34,094 bases of DNA from Sulfurimonas sp. (GCA_027013295.1 JALUXP010000116.1:1-34094); one strand, 5' to 3'; positions 1-8,685 are shown, counted from the first letter of the stretch. Numbers and translations are program-made. Notes: a model not told the origin generated them from the sequence alone.

Positions 1-2
1 CA

Positions 3-1709
3 AAAAAACAAGAGGATCGGTTATTGTTAGAATATATCCCCAAAGTAAGTGAGATGCTAGGCTTTAGCAATCAACAAAAAATGGTCTCAAAAGTACTCCA
101 TGCTCAGTGGCGTATCAGTAATTTTACTCAAATATTTGTAAAAAAGATGGTGCGACCTTACATCGAAGAGCCTCGTTATATCAAAAAGTTTAGACATAAC
201 CGCTTACAAAAAGGCATCTATGAAGTTGAGGGAAGGCTCTATGCTTCTTACCAGCTTGATGCACTACCAATAACTACTCTACTCGAGATTTTACTCTCAA
301 GAGAAGACAAATTTTACCATTTTGATGCTGGCTTTTTAAATCAATTTACTTACACAAAAATTCCACATCCACTCAGTCCAAAAATCTACACCTTACTCAA
401 GCAACTCTTAGAAAAAAAACATATTTATAACTTTTTAAAACTTTTCTATGATGCAGGCATCCTCTCGGAACTTTTTGCAAATTTCAGAAAGGTGATGCAC
501 TTACCGCAGTTTGATGGCTACCACACTTATCCTGTCGATATTCACTCCCTTAAGTGCATTGAAGCTCTTGAAAATATCCAAGATCCTTTTATCCGAAATT
601 TATTTGATATGATGAATGCTGAGGAACAATTACTTTTAAAGATTGTTGTCTTATTTCACGATACTGGCAAAGGTCGTAAACAAGACCATAGCGAAGTAGG
701 TGCAAGACTCATCGTTCCTTTTGTAAAAAGATTGAAACTCTCACAAGAGTTTATAGACAGAGCTGTACTACTCATCAAAAACCATATAGAGATGAGCAAT
801 ACTGCCTTTAAACAAAATATACACAATGAAAAAACTCTTTACAAATTTATGTCCAAAATAAAAGATGAGAAAAATCTTAATCTGCTTTATATCCTAACTT
901 ATGCAGATATCAATGGCATAGGTGGCGATATCTATAACTTCTTTAACTCTAAATTACTTTATGACTTGTACAAAAGTGCCTTAGAAGTTTCTCAAAATAG
1001 CGATAGAATTACCGATGCAAAAAAAAGACTCATCATAGAAAAACGGGTCAAAAACAATCTTGCTTTTTCAACACTCACTCGAATCCTTCAAAAGAAAGTA
1101 TTGAGCGTAGAATCAAACCTTTTTTATTTTCAACATACTCCACTCGATATTATCAATATTGCTCAAATTGCTAAAGAGACAAAAGAGTATCAATTTAAAG
1201 TTTACAATGATAATGCTCTAAGCATTGAGATATATAGAAAAGTTCCACTCAATGTTGGTTTTTTACTTGCAACACTCAGTCATCTTGATGTTGGAAGTAT
1301 GGAGATATTTACCCTTTTTGATGGTATCAAATACTTTAAAATTGATTTTAAACAAAATGTTGAGGGGAGTGAACTTGTAGAGGTTCAAGATATCATCGAT
1401 GCTGCTTTTGATATGGATAGAAAGGTCAATGTTAAAAAGATAGATATCAAAAAAAACGAGATAGATATAGACTGTGAACACTCTCTTACCCATGCAGAGA
1501 TCAGTGTCCATACGAAAAATCAAATTGGTTTGCTTGCTTATATGATGGATTGTTTTGAACAATTGGAGATCAATATAGTCACAGCAAAAATACATTCCAA
1601 CAAACACAAGGTACGCGATATCTTTTTAATGGACAAAACAAACGATATATGCAATAATGTCACAAAAATCTATACTATGTTGACAAATACAGATAAAGAG
1701 GGAAAATAA
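3..1709 (+). CDS. glnD: [Protein-PII] uridylyltransferase / uridylyl-removing enzyme, 3' part (5' end outside window)
   Basis: The frame is open from base 3 with no stop upstream. The TTG at 24 sits inside sequence that still reads as protein, so the gene is cut by the window edge rather than starting there. About 568 codons are present, against a usual GlnD length of 830-900. The missing N-terminal part should hold the nucleotidyltransferase site. Visible are the linker typical of GlnD (HTYPVDIHSL, near base 530), an HD phosphohydrolase core (FHDTGKG near 655, then H and D ligands) and a C-terminal ACT domain from about base 1490. GlnD adds UMP to PII under nitrogen limitation and removes it when glutamine is high. 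The stop lies one base before glmS, so the two are probably cotranscribed. Identification is by motif and overall similarity; the uridylyltransferase half cannot be checked here. Confidence 0.88.
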   Translation, partial: KKQEDRLLLEYIPKVSEMLGFSNQQKMVSKVLHAQWRISNFTQIFVKKMVRPYIEEPRYIKKFRHNRLQKGIYEVEGRLYASYQLDALPITTLLEILLSREDKFYHFDAGFLNQFTYTKIPHPLSPKIYTLLKQLLEKKHIYNFLKLFYDAGILSELFANFRKVMHLPQFDGYHTYPVDIHSLKCIEALENIQDPFIRNLFDMMNAEEQLLLKIVVLFHDTGKGRKQDHSEVGARLIVPFVKRLKLSQEFIDRAVLLIKNHIEMSNTAFKQNIHNEKTLYKFMSKIKDEKNLNLLYILTYADINGIGGDIYNFFNSKLLYDLYKSALEVSQNSDRITDAKKRLIIEKRVKNNLAFSTLTRILQKKVLSVESNLFYFQHTPLDIINIAQIAKETKEYQFKVYNDNALSIEIYRKVPLNVGFLLATLSHLDVGSMEIFTLFDGIKYFKIDFKQNVEGSELVEVQDIIDAAFDMDRKVNVKKIDIKKNEIDIDCEHSLTHAEISVHTKNQIGLLAYMMDCFEQLEINIVTAKIHSNKHKVRDIFLMDKTNDICNNVTKIYTMLTNTDKEGK

Positions 1710-1710
1710 T

Positions 1711-3525
1711 ATGTGCGGAATCGTTGGATACTTAGGTAAAAACAATACAAAGGAGATCTTACTCTCAGGACTCAAAGAGTTAGAATACCGTGGTTATGAC
1801 TCCGCAGGGATCGCTGTTTTACAAGATAACAATTTCGCAAACTATAAGGCTGTTGGCAAACTCGTAAATCTTGAAGAGAAAACAAAAGATTTTATCACAG
1901 ATGGTTTTGCCGTAGGGATTGGTCATACAAGATGGGCGACCCATGGAAAACCCACAGAGCTCAATGCACATCCGCACCTTGGTGAGTCAAGCTATGTCGT
2001 TCATAATGGTATCATAGAAAATTATGCCCAACTAAAAAAAGAGCTTCAGGAAGATGGTGTTACCTTTTTGAGCCAGACAGATACAGAGGTGATAGTGCAT
2101 CAGTTTGAGAAAAACTTAAAAAACATTTCAAATGCTTTTGAGGCCTTTGAAAAAACGATCTCAGAGTTACAAGGGGCTTATGCTATGCTCATAGTCACTA
2201 AAAGCCTTCCAGATACTATTTTTTTTGCAAAAAATGGCTCACCAATGCTCGTTGGTGTCAATGAGAATGATGAAAAGTTTTTTGCATCTTCTGACTCACC
2301 ACTTATAGGTCTTGCAAAAGAGGTCAACTACTTTGATGATGGGGACTATGGGTATGTTACTCAAGATGCACTAGAGATTTTTAACAAAGCAGGGAAAAAA
2401 GTAGAAGCACATTTTGTAACTCTTGCAACTGATAAACTCTCAGCACAAAAAGATGGGTATAGATTTTTTATGGAAAAAGAGATCTATGAACAAAGTGATG
2501 TGATAGCAGACACCATACTTGGGCGACTAGGTGAGGATGAAATCATCTTTGATGAACTTGATAGCTCTTTGTTTGATGGTATCCATGAGATTAAACTTTG
2601 TGCATGTGGCACCTCTTACCATTCAGCTCTCTGTGCTTCATACATGTTTGAACGATACTCAAAAGTACGATGCTCAGTAGAGGTAGCAAGCGAATTTAGA
2701 TACAGAGAACCACTCATGAGCAAAGATACCCTCTTCGTAGTGATCTCCCAAAGTGGTGAAACTGCTGATACCTTAGAGACTTTAAAAATGGCAAAAAATG
2801 CTGGCTTAAAAACACTTGTTATCTGCAATGTTGACAACTCCTCTATGGTGCGTTTAGCAGATGCCTGCATTCTTACTCGTGCAGGTATAGAAAAGGGAGT
2901 AGCATCGACAAAAGCCTTTGCCACACAAGTAACTGTATTTTGGATGCTGAGTCTTTATGTAGCGAAACGAAACAAAGCTTTCACTACAAAAGAACTCCAA
3001 GACCAGATTCACCTTTTGCGTGAGGTCCCCGCTTCTGTTATAGTAACAGATGCGATGCATGAACGCATTAAACGCTTGTCAAAACGCTACCTTCATGGTC
3101 ATGGATTTTTCTTTATAGGTCGTGATCTGTTCTTCCCTTTAGCACTTGAGGGTGCCCTCAAGCTTAAAGAGATCTCCTATCTTCATGCAGAGGGCTACCC
3201 AAGTGGTGAGATGAAACATGGTCCCATAGCCTTAGCTGATCCAGAACTTTTTACCATAGCCTTACTACCACAGCATCTCCTCTACGAAAAATCAAAAAGT
3301 AATGTAGAGGAACTTAGTGCAAGAGATAGCACCATCTGTGCCATCAGCCCTCTACCATTTGACAAAGCAGATGACTTTATCCCTATCAACTCTTGCAAAG
3401 ATTATATGCTTGAATTTTTCGAGATGATGGTAGTGGTGCAACTTCTCTCTCTTGAGATATCTGTGCGACTTGGAAATGATGTGGATATGCCTAGAAACTT
3501 AGCAAAAAGTGTTACAGTAGAATAA
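1711..3525 (+). CDS. glmS: Glutamine-fructose-6-phosphate aminotransferase (isomerizing)
   Basis: Makes glucosamine-6-phosphate from fructose-6-phosphate and glutamine in the cytoplasm, the first step toward UDP-GlcNAc for peptidoglycan and lipid A. The 604 residues match the family length. The protein starts MCGIVGYLG, so after Met removal Cys2 is the N-terminal nucleophile of the class II glutaminase domain. GHTRWATHGKP (about residues 71-81) is the conserved glutaminase loop. Two SIS sugar-isomerase domains follow (CGTSYHSA, SQSGETADT, then EGALKLKEIS and EGYPSGEMKHGP). The end, PRNLAKSVTVE, is the standard GlmS C-terminus. It starts one base after glnD. No glmS ribozyme is expected or seen upstream, because glnD coding sequence abuts it. 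Confidence 0.97.
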   Translation: MCGIVGYLGKNNTKEILLSGLKELEYRGYDSAGIAVLQDNNFANYKAVGKLVNLEEKTKDFITDGFAVGIGHTRWATHGKPTELNAHPHLGESSYVVHNGIIENYAQLKKELQEDGVTFLSQTDTEVIVHQFEKNLKNISNAFEAFEKTISELQGAYAMLIVTKSLPDTIFFAKNGSPMLVGVNENDEKFFASSDSPLIGLAKEVNYFDDGDYGYVTQDALEIFNKAGKKVEAHFVTLATDKLSAQKDGYRFFMEKEIYEQSDVIADTILGRLGEDEIIFDELDSSLFDGIHEIKLCACGTSYHSALCASYMFERYSKVRCSVEVASEFRYREPLMSKDTLFVVISQSGETADTLETLKMAKNAGLKTLVICNVDNSSMVRLADACILTRAGIEKGVASTKAFATQVTVFWMLSLYVAKRNKAFTTKELQDQIHLLREVPASVIVTDAMHERIKRLSKRYLHGHGFFFIGRDLFFPLALEGALKLKEISYLHAEGYPSGEMKHGPIALADPELFTIALLPQHLLYEKSKSNVEELSARDSTICAISPLPFDKADDFIPINSCKDYMLEFFEMMVVVQLLSLEISVRLGNDVDMPRNLAKSVTVE

Positions 3526-3573
3526 TATTTAATATATCTCACAATTTTTACTTTCTTTTTATTTTTTATTAGA

Positions 3574-3579
3574 TATTAT
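3574..3579 (+). promoter_or_regulatory. Possible -10 box for the diguanylate cyclase gene
   Basis: TATTAT lies 30 bases before the ATG at 3609 in a very T-rich stretch, as is common for Campylobacterota sigma-70 promoters, which often lack a -35 box. The 83-base gap after glmS holds no convincing terminator hairpin. Readthrough from glmS cannot be excluded. Confidence 0.35.
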
Positions 3580-3608
3580 TAACGAAAATAATTTTAAAGT
3601 GAATCCTC

Positions 3609-5474
3609 ATGCGAACAAAATTTAAACTTTTAGGTATTGTTACCCTTATGCTCCTTGGTTTAGCTGTAGCTACCATCATCAATGTTTCTCTCAATTTTAG
3701 AGATTACAGCATCAATAGTGCCATTGATAAAGCGAAGACAACAGCAACGATTGTAAAAGATGGATTAACTGCACACATGGTAAATGGAATCATGGATAAA
3801 AGACAATATTTCCTTGAACAAATTTCAGCTAATAATGATGAGGTAAAATCTCTGTGGCTTGTTCGTGGCAAAAAAGTTATCGACCAATATGGAAAGGGTT
3901 TTAACGACGAAACGATGCGAGATGCTATCGACACTAAAGTGATTGCTTCTGGTAAAATGTACAAGAAGATTACAGAAAAAGCTGGCGAAGCTATACTTAG
4001 AGTTACCATCCCCTACATAGCAACTATCAGTGCTGGTAATCCAAATTGCCTCTCTTGTCATGATGTAAAGCGTGGTGATACACTTGGAGCGATTAGTATG
4101 GAATTTGACATCAGTTCTATGCGTAACACAGGGCTCGTTACTATACTCAAGATACTAGGAATCAATCTTTTATTTATTATTGTTGCACTCTTTTTGATCA
4201 ACTACTATATAACTCCGTTTCTCCAGTTTTTCTCAAATCTACAAGATGGGATTACAAAAGCCTACAAAGGTGATTTTACTCATGAATTTAACTCAAAGGT
4301 TGGTGGAGAAGCTGGAGAAGTTGTCTCTCAGATAAATACGCTCTTTCATAAGATGCATGAAGCATTTGGAGAGATTAGAGTCAATCTAGCAACTTTTGTA
4401 ACAGACAGGTCAAACTCTGATGATCCCCTGTATGAAGCAAAAATAGTTATTAATGAACTCTCAGATATCTATAAGTTTAAAAAAACAATAGAGCTTGATG
4501 AAAATAAAAATGTTGTCTATTCGAGGATCAAAGATGTCCTCATCTCTAAGTTTAAACTCACACACTTTGTTATATATGAGATTAATAATAAACATAATAA
4601 AAGAAATCTCATATATATTTCTGATGCTCAACTTAAGAGTATTTGTGACGAAAAACTTGTCGATGATGATGCTCAAAAATGTCGTGCACACAGAACAGGA
4701 TCCAATGTCATCTCTACTGAGTTTCAAGAACTCTGTAAAACATGTACTGCAGATGATTTGCACTATATATGTTTACCATTTACCATCAACGAAGATGCAT
4801 CTATCTTAGTCTCCATAACCTCTAAAGACAAAGCTGATATTGCAAAATTTACTTCATGTATCCCTAGTATAAAAAATTATCTCGAAGCAGCAAAGCCAGT
4901 GATAGAATCACGCATACTTATGGAGAAACTCCATGATACTTCCCTCCGTGATGGAATGACAAATCTTTATAACCGTCGCTTCCTAGAAGGATTTATCGAC
5001 CAGATTATGAGTCAAGCAGAGCGTGAAAAAGAGACTTACCATGTGATGATGATAGATATAGACTTCTTTAAAATGGTCAATGATACCTATGGTCATGATG
5101 TAGGAGATACTGTCATAGTAGCTCTTTCTAAAATCTTAAAAGAAAGTATAAGAGAAGCAGATCTAGCCATTCGTTACGGTGGAGAAGAGTTTGTGATCAT
5201 GCTACATCATGCAACAGACAAAGGAGCTCTGCAAGTTGCAAATAACATCCATTCCTCTTTTGCAAAACTTGTTTTTAATGTAGGAGCTAATGAAAAACTA
5301 CAAAAAACTATTAGCATAGGTATGGCAAAATTTCCTGTAGATGGAGATACCATCTGGAAATGTATCAAATATGCGGATACCGCCCTTTATGAAGCAAAAA
5401 ATACTGGTAGAAATAAAATAGTTTTGTTTAAACAAGAGATGTTTGAAAATAATGAAGGCAACACAGACTACTAA
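3609..5474 (+). CDS. Membrane diguanylate cyclase with periplasmic CXXCH (heme-type) sensor domain and cytoplasmic Cys-rich module
   Basis: Probable c-di-GMP synthase responding to a periplasmic signal. Domains in order: an N-terminal membrane helix (about residues 6-28); a periplasmic domain of about 145 residues holding CLSCH (147-151), a covalent c-heme motif as in DUF3365/Tll0287-type sensors; a second helix (about 178-200); a HAMP-like linker; a middle module (about 280-435) with C346, C358, C376, C379 and C388; and a C-terminal GGDEF domain. GGEEF is at 524-528, and READ (515-518) sits five residues before it, matching the RxxD product-inhibition site, so the cyclase should be active and feedback-inhibited. 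No EAL domain is present. Heme attachment is inferred from the motif and its place outside the membrane. The signal (redox, NO or O2) is unknown. The gene stands alone and converges with the sensor kinase gene. Confidence 0.85.
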   Translation: MRTKFKLLGIVTLMLLGLAVATIINVSLNFRDYSINSAIDKAKTTATIVKDGLTAHMVNGIMDKRQYFLEQISANNDEVKSLWLVRGKKVIDQYGKGFNDETMRDAIDTKVIASGKMYKKITEKAGEAILRVTIPYIATISAGNPNCLSCHDVKRGDTLGAISMEFDISSMRNTGLVTILKILGINLLFIIVALFLINYYITPFLQFFSNLQDGITKAYKGDFTHEFNSKVGGEAGEVVSQINTLFHKMHEAFGEIRVNLATFVTDRSNSDDPLYEAKIVINELSDIYKFKKTIELDENKNVVYSRIKDVLISKFKLTHFVIYEINNKHNKRNLIYISDAQLKSICDEKLVDDDAQKCRAHRTGSNVISTEFQELCKTCTADDLHYICLPFTINEDASILVSITSKDKADIAKFTSCIPSIKNYLEAAKPVIESRILMEKLHDTSLRDGMTNLYNRRFLEGFIDQIMSQAEREKETYHVMMIDIDFFKMVNDTYGHDVGDTVIVALSKILKESIREADLAIRYGGEEFVIMLHHATDKGALQVANNIHSSFAKLVFNVGANEKLQKTISIGMAKFPVDGDTIWKCIKYADTALYEAKNTGRNKIVLFKQEMFENNEGNTDY

Positions 5475-5531
5475 GCTGTTTTGTCTCACCAAATTTTCGC
5501 AGTTATCCTCTAATCAAGCTTGACAGAATTT

Positions 5532-6827
5532 TTAAATAATAGGTAATACGCAAGATAATTTAGAATTGATTTGTAAGGATGCAACTGTTCCGTTTATCCC
5601 ATCTTGTCTATTTTTAATACTTATGTTTGCTCCAAGAGCATCTGCACCATTTTTTGCTAGGAAAAGACCAAGCCCCACACCGCTTTTATTGCCTTGTCTA
5701 TTAAATGGAGCAAAGAGATCGGTTGTTTCATCTATCCCACAACCTTCATCAATCACTTGGATTAATAAACCAACATCATCTTGGTGACTTTCTATATAGA
5801 CATTTTTTTCTTTTGGAGTAAATTTAAGGGCATTTTGTAAAAAGTTTTGAATGATTTGGTTGAGTAGATCAACTTGAAGTGTAGCCATAAAAGCTTTTGG
5901 TTGAAAATCTATGTGGAGTTTTTTGCCCTCATTGGTCGCAAGTAATTTAAAATCATCTGCTTTTTTATTTAAAAATGCTATCACATCTATCTCTTCTGGT
6001 TTATGGAGTTGTGCACCCTCTTGTCTTCCTATGTTTAAGATATTTGAGACGACTACATTCATCTCATCTACTGTACGGTTTGTTACCTCTAGTGCCTCTA
6101 TATAAGCCTCAGCATCTCTCTTTTTTATGAGGGTAACTTGGTTTTTGAGTTTGATGACTGCAAGGGGGGTTTTAAGCTCATGTGCTGTCCCTATAAAAAG
6201 TTCTTTTTGGTACTTTACATAGTTGTGAATACGAGCAATAAGGTGATTAATAGTCTCTCCTAAAGACTCAAACTCCTGAGGAAGTTCTTCTATGATTACT
6301 GGTTTGATAAGGTGTTCATTCATATTTGAGAGTTTTTTTGTGAGTGTATTAATGGGGATTACCAGCATCTTAGAAAGTGTAACTGCATAGATGATGACCA
6401 AACCAAAACCAACTATATTTATCATGATGATATAGCGGAGGATTTTACTTAGAAGTTTTTTTGTTGGAGTTATCTCTTTTGAAACTTTGAGATAACTTAG
6501 ATTATCTAAATTAAAAGGATAGATAAGTGTTAAAAATGTATGCTCATTTTTTGTGCCTTCATATAGATCTACACCAGTTTGTTCATGTTGCAGATAAATT
6601 ACTTCTACACTTAGATTGAGGTACGCACTTGAGTCTTCAACAAAAAGTTCAGTAATAGATTTATTGTTAGCAATATTTTTTGCATACACCATTAACTCTT
6701 CTCTTTTCTCATCATAGATTGATTTTTCAACATAGAAGTACAAAAAGGAGGAGAAGATGAAGATAAGCATCGCAGATGCTATGATGAGTTGGATTATAAA
6801 ATTTCTTCGGATTGAGTTAGAAAACAT
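5532..6827 (-). CDS. Two-component sensor histidine kinase
   Basis: Membrane kinase of 431 residues. Helices at about 11-33 and 130-152 flank a short periplasmic domain of roughly 95 residues with no recognised sensor fold. Then come a HAMP-like linker, the H box FIGTAHELKTPL with phospho-acceptor His216, an N box (NFLQNALKFTP), and the G1 (DEGCGID) and G2 (GVGLGLFLAK) ATP-binding motifs. All catalytic elements are intact. It lies downstream of the CosR/HsrA-type regulator on the same strand, 130 bases away, with its own strong -10 box and a hairpin in between. It is therefore the obvious candidate partner, but it may be expressed separately. Pairing is inferred from position only. Confidence 0.92.
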   Translation of the reverse strand: MFSNSIRRNFIIQLIIASAMLIFIFSSFLYFYVEKSIYDEKREELMVYAKNIANNKSITELFVEDSSAYLNLSVEVIYLQHEQTGVDLYEGTKNEHTFLTLIYPFNLDNLSYLKVSKEITPTKKLLSKILRYIIMINIVGFGLVIIYAVTLSKMLVIPINTLTKKLSNMNEHLIKPVIIEELPQEFESLGETINHLIARIHNYVKYQKELFIGTAHELKTPLAVIKLKNQVTLIKKRDAEAYIEALEVTNRTVDEMNVVVSNILNIGRQEGAQLHKPEEIDVIAFLNKKADDFKLLATNEGKKLHIDFQPKAFMATLQVDLLNQIIQNFLQNALKFTPKEKNVYIESHQDDVGLLIQVIDEGCGIDETTDLFAPFNRQGNKSGVGLGLFLAKNGADALGANISIKNRQDGINGTVASLQINSKLSCVLPII

Positions 6828-6849
6828 AAATAAAATTGCCTTTTATAAA

Positions 6850-6855
6850 ATTATA
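6850..6855 (-). promoter_or_regulatory. Extended -10 promoter of the histidine kinase gene
   Basis: On the minus strand the bases read TTGCTATAAT, a perfect TATAAT with the upstream TG of an extended -10. Transcription would start about 16 bases before the ATG at 6827. A purine-rich AAAAGG serves as ribosome binding site. This suggests the kinase can be transcribed apart from the response regulator. Confidence 0.6.
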
Positions 6856-6920
6856 GCAAGATTTCATAAGGTTTTAACAAGTTAGAATTGTGGATTTGAG
6901 GTATAAGTGGATGAAATAAG

Positions 6921-6944
6921 GTCAAAGAGTTATTACTCTTCGAC
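6921..6944 (-). terminator. Hairpin after the response regulator gene, possible terminator
   Basis: Arms GTCGAAGAGT and ACTCTTTGAC (minus-strand reading, one G-U pair) enclose a four-base loop 14 bases past the regulator stop. It is followed by CTTATTT, a short T-rich tail. The tail is weak for a textbook intrinsic terminator, so it may act as an attenuator or 3'-end stabiliser. Confidence 0.45.
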
Positions 6945-6957
6945 TTTTAAAGGTAGA

Positions 6958-7629
6958 TTAAACCTCTTTTGGAAAACAAAAACGGTAACCACGACGACGA
7001 ACAGTCTCAATAGTAGTAATGTTCAATGGTTTGTCCATTTTTTGTCGAATCTGGTTAATAGCAACTTCTATGACATTTGGAGTAACAAGTTCTGGTTCTT
7101 CCCAGATAGCATCAAGAAGTTGTTCTTTGGAGACGATTTGGTCACGGTGACGAGCTAAGTGAGTCAATACTTCAAAAGGTTTCCCTTTAAGTTCGATATC
7201 TTGCTCTTTATAAGTGATCTTTTCCTCTTCAGGGTTGATTATCAAATCTTCAATTTCGATGATGTTACTTCCACCGAATCTTAAACGAGCCTCAAGACGA
7301 GCAGCTAAAACATCAAAGTCAAATGGTTTGCGGATATAGTCATCAGCCCCAGCTTTAAGTGCTTCTATCTCACTCTCATTATCATCTCTTGCTGAAAGAA
7401 CAACTACTACTGTTTTTGGAGTATTAGTTTTTATATCACCAATGATATCTACAGAGTTTCCATCTGGAAGCATCCAGTCCATCAATACTAAGTCGTAGTT
7501 ACGAATATCAAGATAGTATTCACCATCTTTTAGAGTCTCTGTAACATCGCTTTGGTAGCCAAACTCTTTGAGTCCTTCGGCAAGCATTTTATTTAAAGTA
7601 ACTTCGTCTTCAATAATTAATATACGCAT
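6958..7629 (-). CDS. cosR: OmpR-family response regulator, CosR/HsrA orthologue with a complete receiver site
   Basis: DNA-binding regulator of 223 residues. The receiver domain (1-115) has E7/D8, Asp51 (LMDWMLPDG), S79 and K101, so the phosphorylation pocket is complete. The C-terminal winged helix (about 125-220) holds long stretches I recognise as nearly identical to H. pylori HsrA (HP1043) and C. jejuni CosR, for example KGKPFEVLTHLARHRDQIVS. In those pathogens the protein is an essential orphan regulator of redox and homeostatic genes and lacks a normal phospho-acceptor. Upstream folB and plsY repeat the C. jejuni gene order, supporting orthology. Its own promoter lies in the 103-base gap before it. 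The neighbouring histidine kinase may be its partner. The regulon cannot be read from here. Confidence 0.92.
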   Translation of the reverse strand: MRILIIEDEVTLNKMLAEGLKEFGYQSDVTETLKDGEYYLDIRNYDLVLMDWMLPDGNSVDIIGDIKTNTPKTVVVVLSARDDNESEIEALKAGADDYIRKPFDFDVLAARLEARLRFGGSNIIEIEDLIINPEEEKITYKEQDIELKGKPFEVLTHLARHRDQIVSKEQLLDAIWEEPELVTPNVIEVAINQIRQKMDKPLNITTIETVRRRGYRFCFPKEV

Positions 7630-7664
7630 ACTATATTTTTCCTATAAGTGATTATTTTGGCGGA

Positions 7665-7670
7665 ATTATA
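7665..7670 (-). promoter_or_regulatory. Extended -10 promoter of the CosR-type regulator
   Basis: On the minus strand TGATATAAT gives a perfect TATAAT with an upstream TG. TTTAAG lies 17 bases further up as a weak -35. The predicted start is about 30 bases before the ATG at 7629, with TAGGAAAA as ribosome binding site. The AT-rich 60 bases upstream could hold operator sites; HsrA/CosR proteins are known to control their own genes. Confidence 0.6.
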
Positions 7671-7732
7671 TCATAGTTTTAGGTAAACTTAAAGTTTTTT
7701 TCAATTCTTTTTAATAAATTTTTAACTCTAAA

Positions 7733-8062
7733 TTAAGATAAGCAAATAAATGTATCACTCAAAGAAACAGTACAGTTGTCTAAAATAGAGGGTTTAGAGA
7801 GTTTTATGGTGTAAGAATTGATGAGAGGAAACTCTTTGATAATTTCTGATTTTAAACTTAAAATTGCATCTTCTAAAAGCTTAAATTTATTATCTATCAT
7901 GGAATTTTGAATCAAATCAACTATATCTACATAGTTTATAAACATATCTTCATAGATATATTCACATGAAAAATTAACGATTAAGTCTTGTGGTGTAGTT
8001 CTCTCAAAATCTAAAATCCCAATGATGCACTGAAATTTTAAATCTTCTATATAAATAGTCAT
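7733..8062 (-). CDS. folB: Dihydroneopterin aldolase-like protein
   Basis: Folate pathway enzyme that cleaves dihydroneopterin to 6-hydroxymethyl-dihydropterin and glycolaldehyde. At 109 residues it is slightly short for FolB (115-122). It keeps the N-terminal pattern with the active-site Glu region (IGILDFERTTPQ, about residues 14-25) and the C-terminal KLSKPSIL segment carrying the catalytic Lys. The middle of the protein is diverged. It starts 8 bases after plsY and is probably in one operon with it. The next enzyme of the pathway, FolK, is encoded elsewhere in the window (26532). Confidence 0.8.
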   Translation of the reverse strand: MTIYIEDLKFQCIIGILDFERTTPQDLIVNFSCEYIYEDMFINYVDIVDLIQNSMIDNKFKLLEDAILSLKSEIIKEFPLINSYTIKLSKPSILDNCTVSLSDTFICLS

Positions 8063-8070
8063 AATAATGC

Positions 8071-8685
8071 CTAAACTACTCTTTTTTCTTTCCCTTTTAG
8101 TAAGCGGATGATATTTGGTATATGTTTATAAAAAAGAATAAATGCTATGAGCAGTACAGGTGCATGTGCCATCTCAGGTTTAAGTACAAAACTGGCAATA
8201 ACAAGTGCAAGAAGTGCAGTAAGCGATGAGAGTGAAGAGATGCGAATAAATTTTGCTCCAAGTGCCCATACGATAAGAGATATAAGTGTTTCTATTGGAA
8301 GCATAAACATCATAACACCCATCCCAGTTGCAACACCTTTGCCCCCTTCAAATCCAAGATAAGGAGAGAAGCAATGCCCAACAACAGCAAGAACAGCGAT
8401 GCCCCATAAGGTTGCTTCGCTAACTCCAGCAAAGTATGCTATTGCCAATACCAATATACCTTTAAGTGCATCAAGTGCTAAAGTTGCTACACCAAGTTTT
8501 TTTGCAAGTGCTGGATTCGTTTCTTTGACAACACGAAGTACATTTGTAGCTCCGATGCTACCACTCCCATTTTTTTTAATATCTACACCTGCAAACTTTT
8601 TTGCAAGTAAAAGACCAAAGGGGATACCACCAACTAAGTAAGCGAGTATAAAAAATTCTACATTTATATTGTTTAAAAATTCCAT
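8071..8685 (-). CDS. plsY: Glycerol-3-phosphate acyltransferase (acyl-phosphate dependent)
   Basis: Integral membrane enzyme that moves the acyl chain from acyl-phosphate to glycerol-3-phosphate, the first step of phospholipid synthesis. The 204 residues fit the family. The three conserved cytoplasmic motifs are visible: GSGSIGATNVLR (about 41-52), GGKGVATGMG (about 114-123) and HIPNIIRLLKGKE near the C-terminus. Several hydrophobic helices lie between them. It leads the plsY-folB pair and has a TATAAT box about 35 bases upstream. Confidence 0.95.
   Translation of the reverse strand: MEFLNNINVEFFILAYLVGGIPFGLLLAKKFAGVDIKKNGSGSIGATNVLRVVKETNPALAKKLGVATLALDALKGILVLAIAYFAGVSEATLWGIAVLAVVGHCFSPYLGFEGGKGVATGMGVMMFMLPIETLISLIVWALGAKFIRISSLSSLTALLALVIASFVLKPEMAHAPVLLIAFILFYKHIPNIIRLLKGKEKRVV

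Noticed and set aside
4495-4809. 104-codon frame inside the diguanylate cyclase on the same strand
   Set aside because: It overlaps the intact enzyme gene in another frame and shows no recognisable protein features.
5514-5523. TCAAGCTTGA palindrome between the diguanylate cyclase and kinase genes as a bidirectional terminator
   Set aside because: The arms have no loop, and the following T-run is short and displaced. A stable hairpin is unlikely, so no terminator is called.
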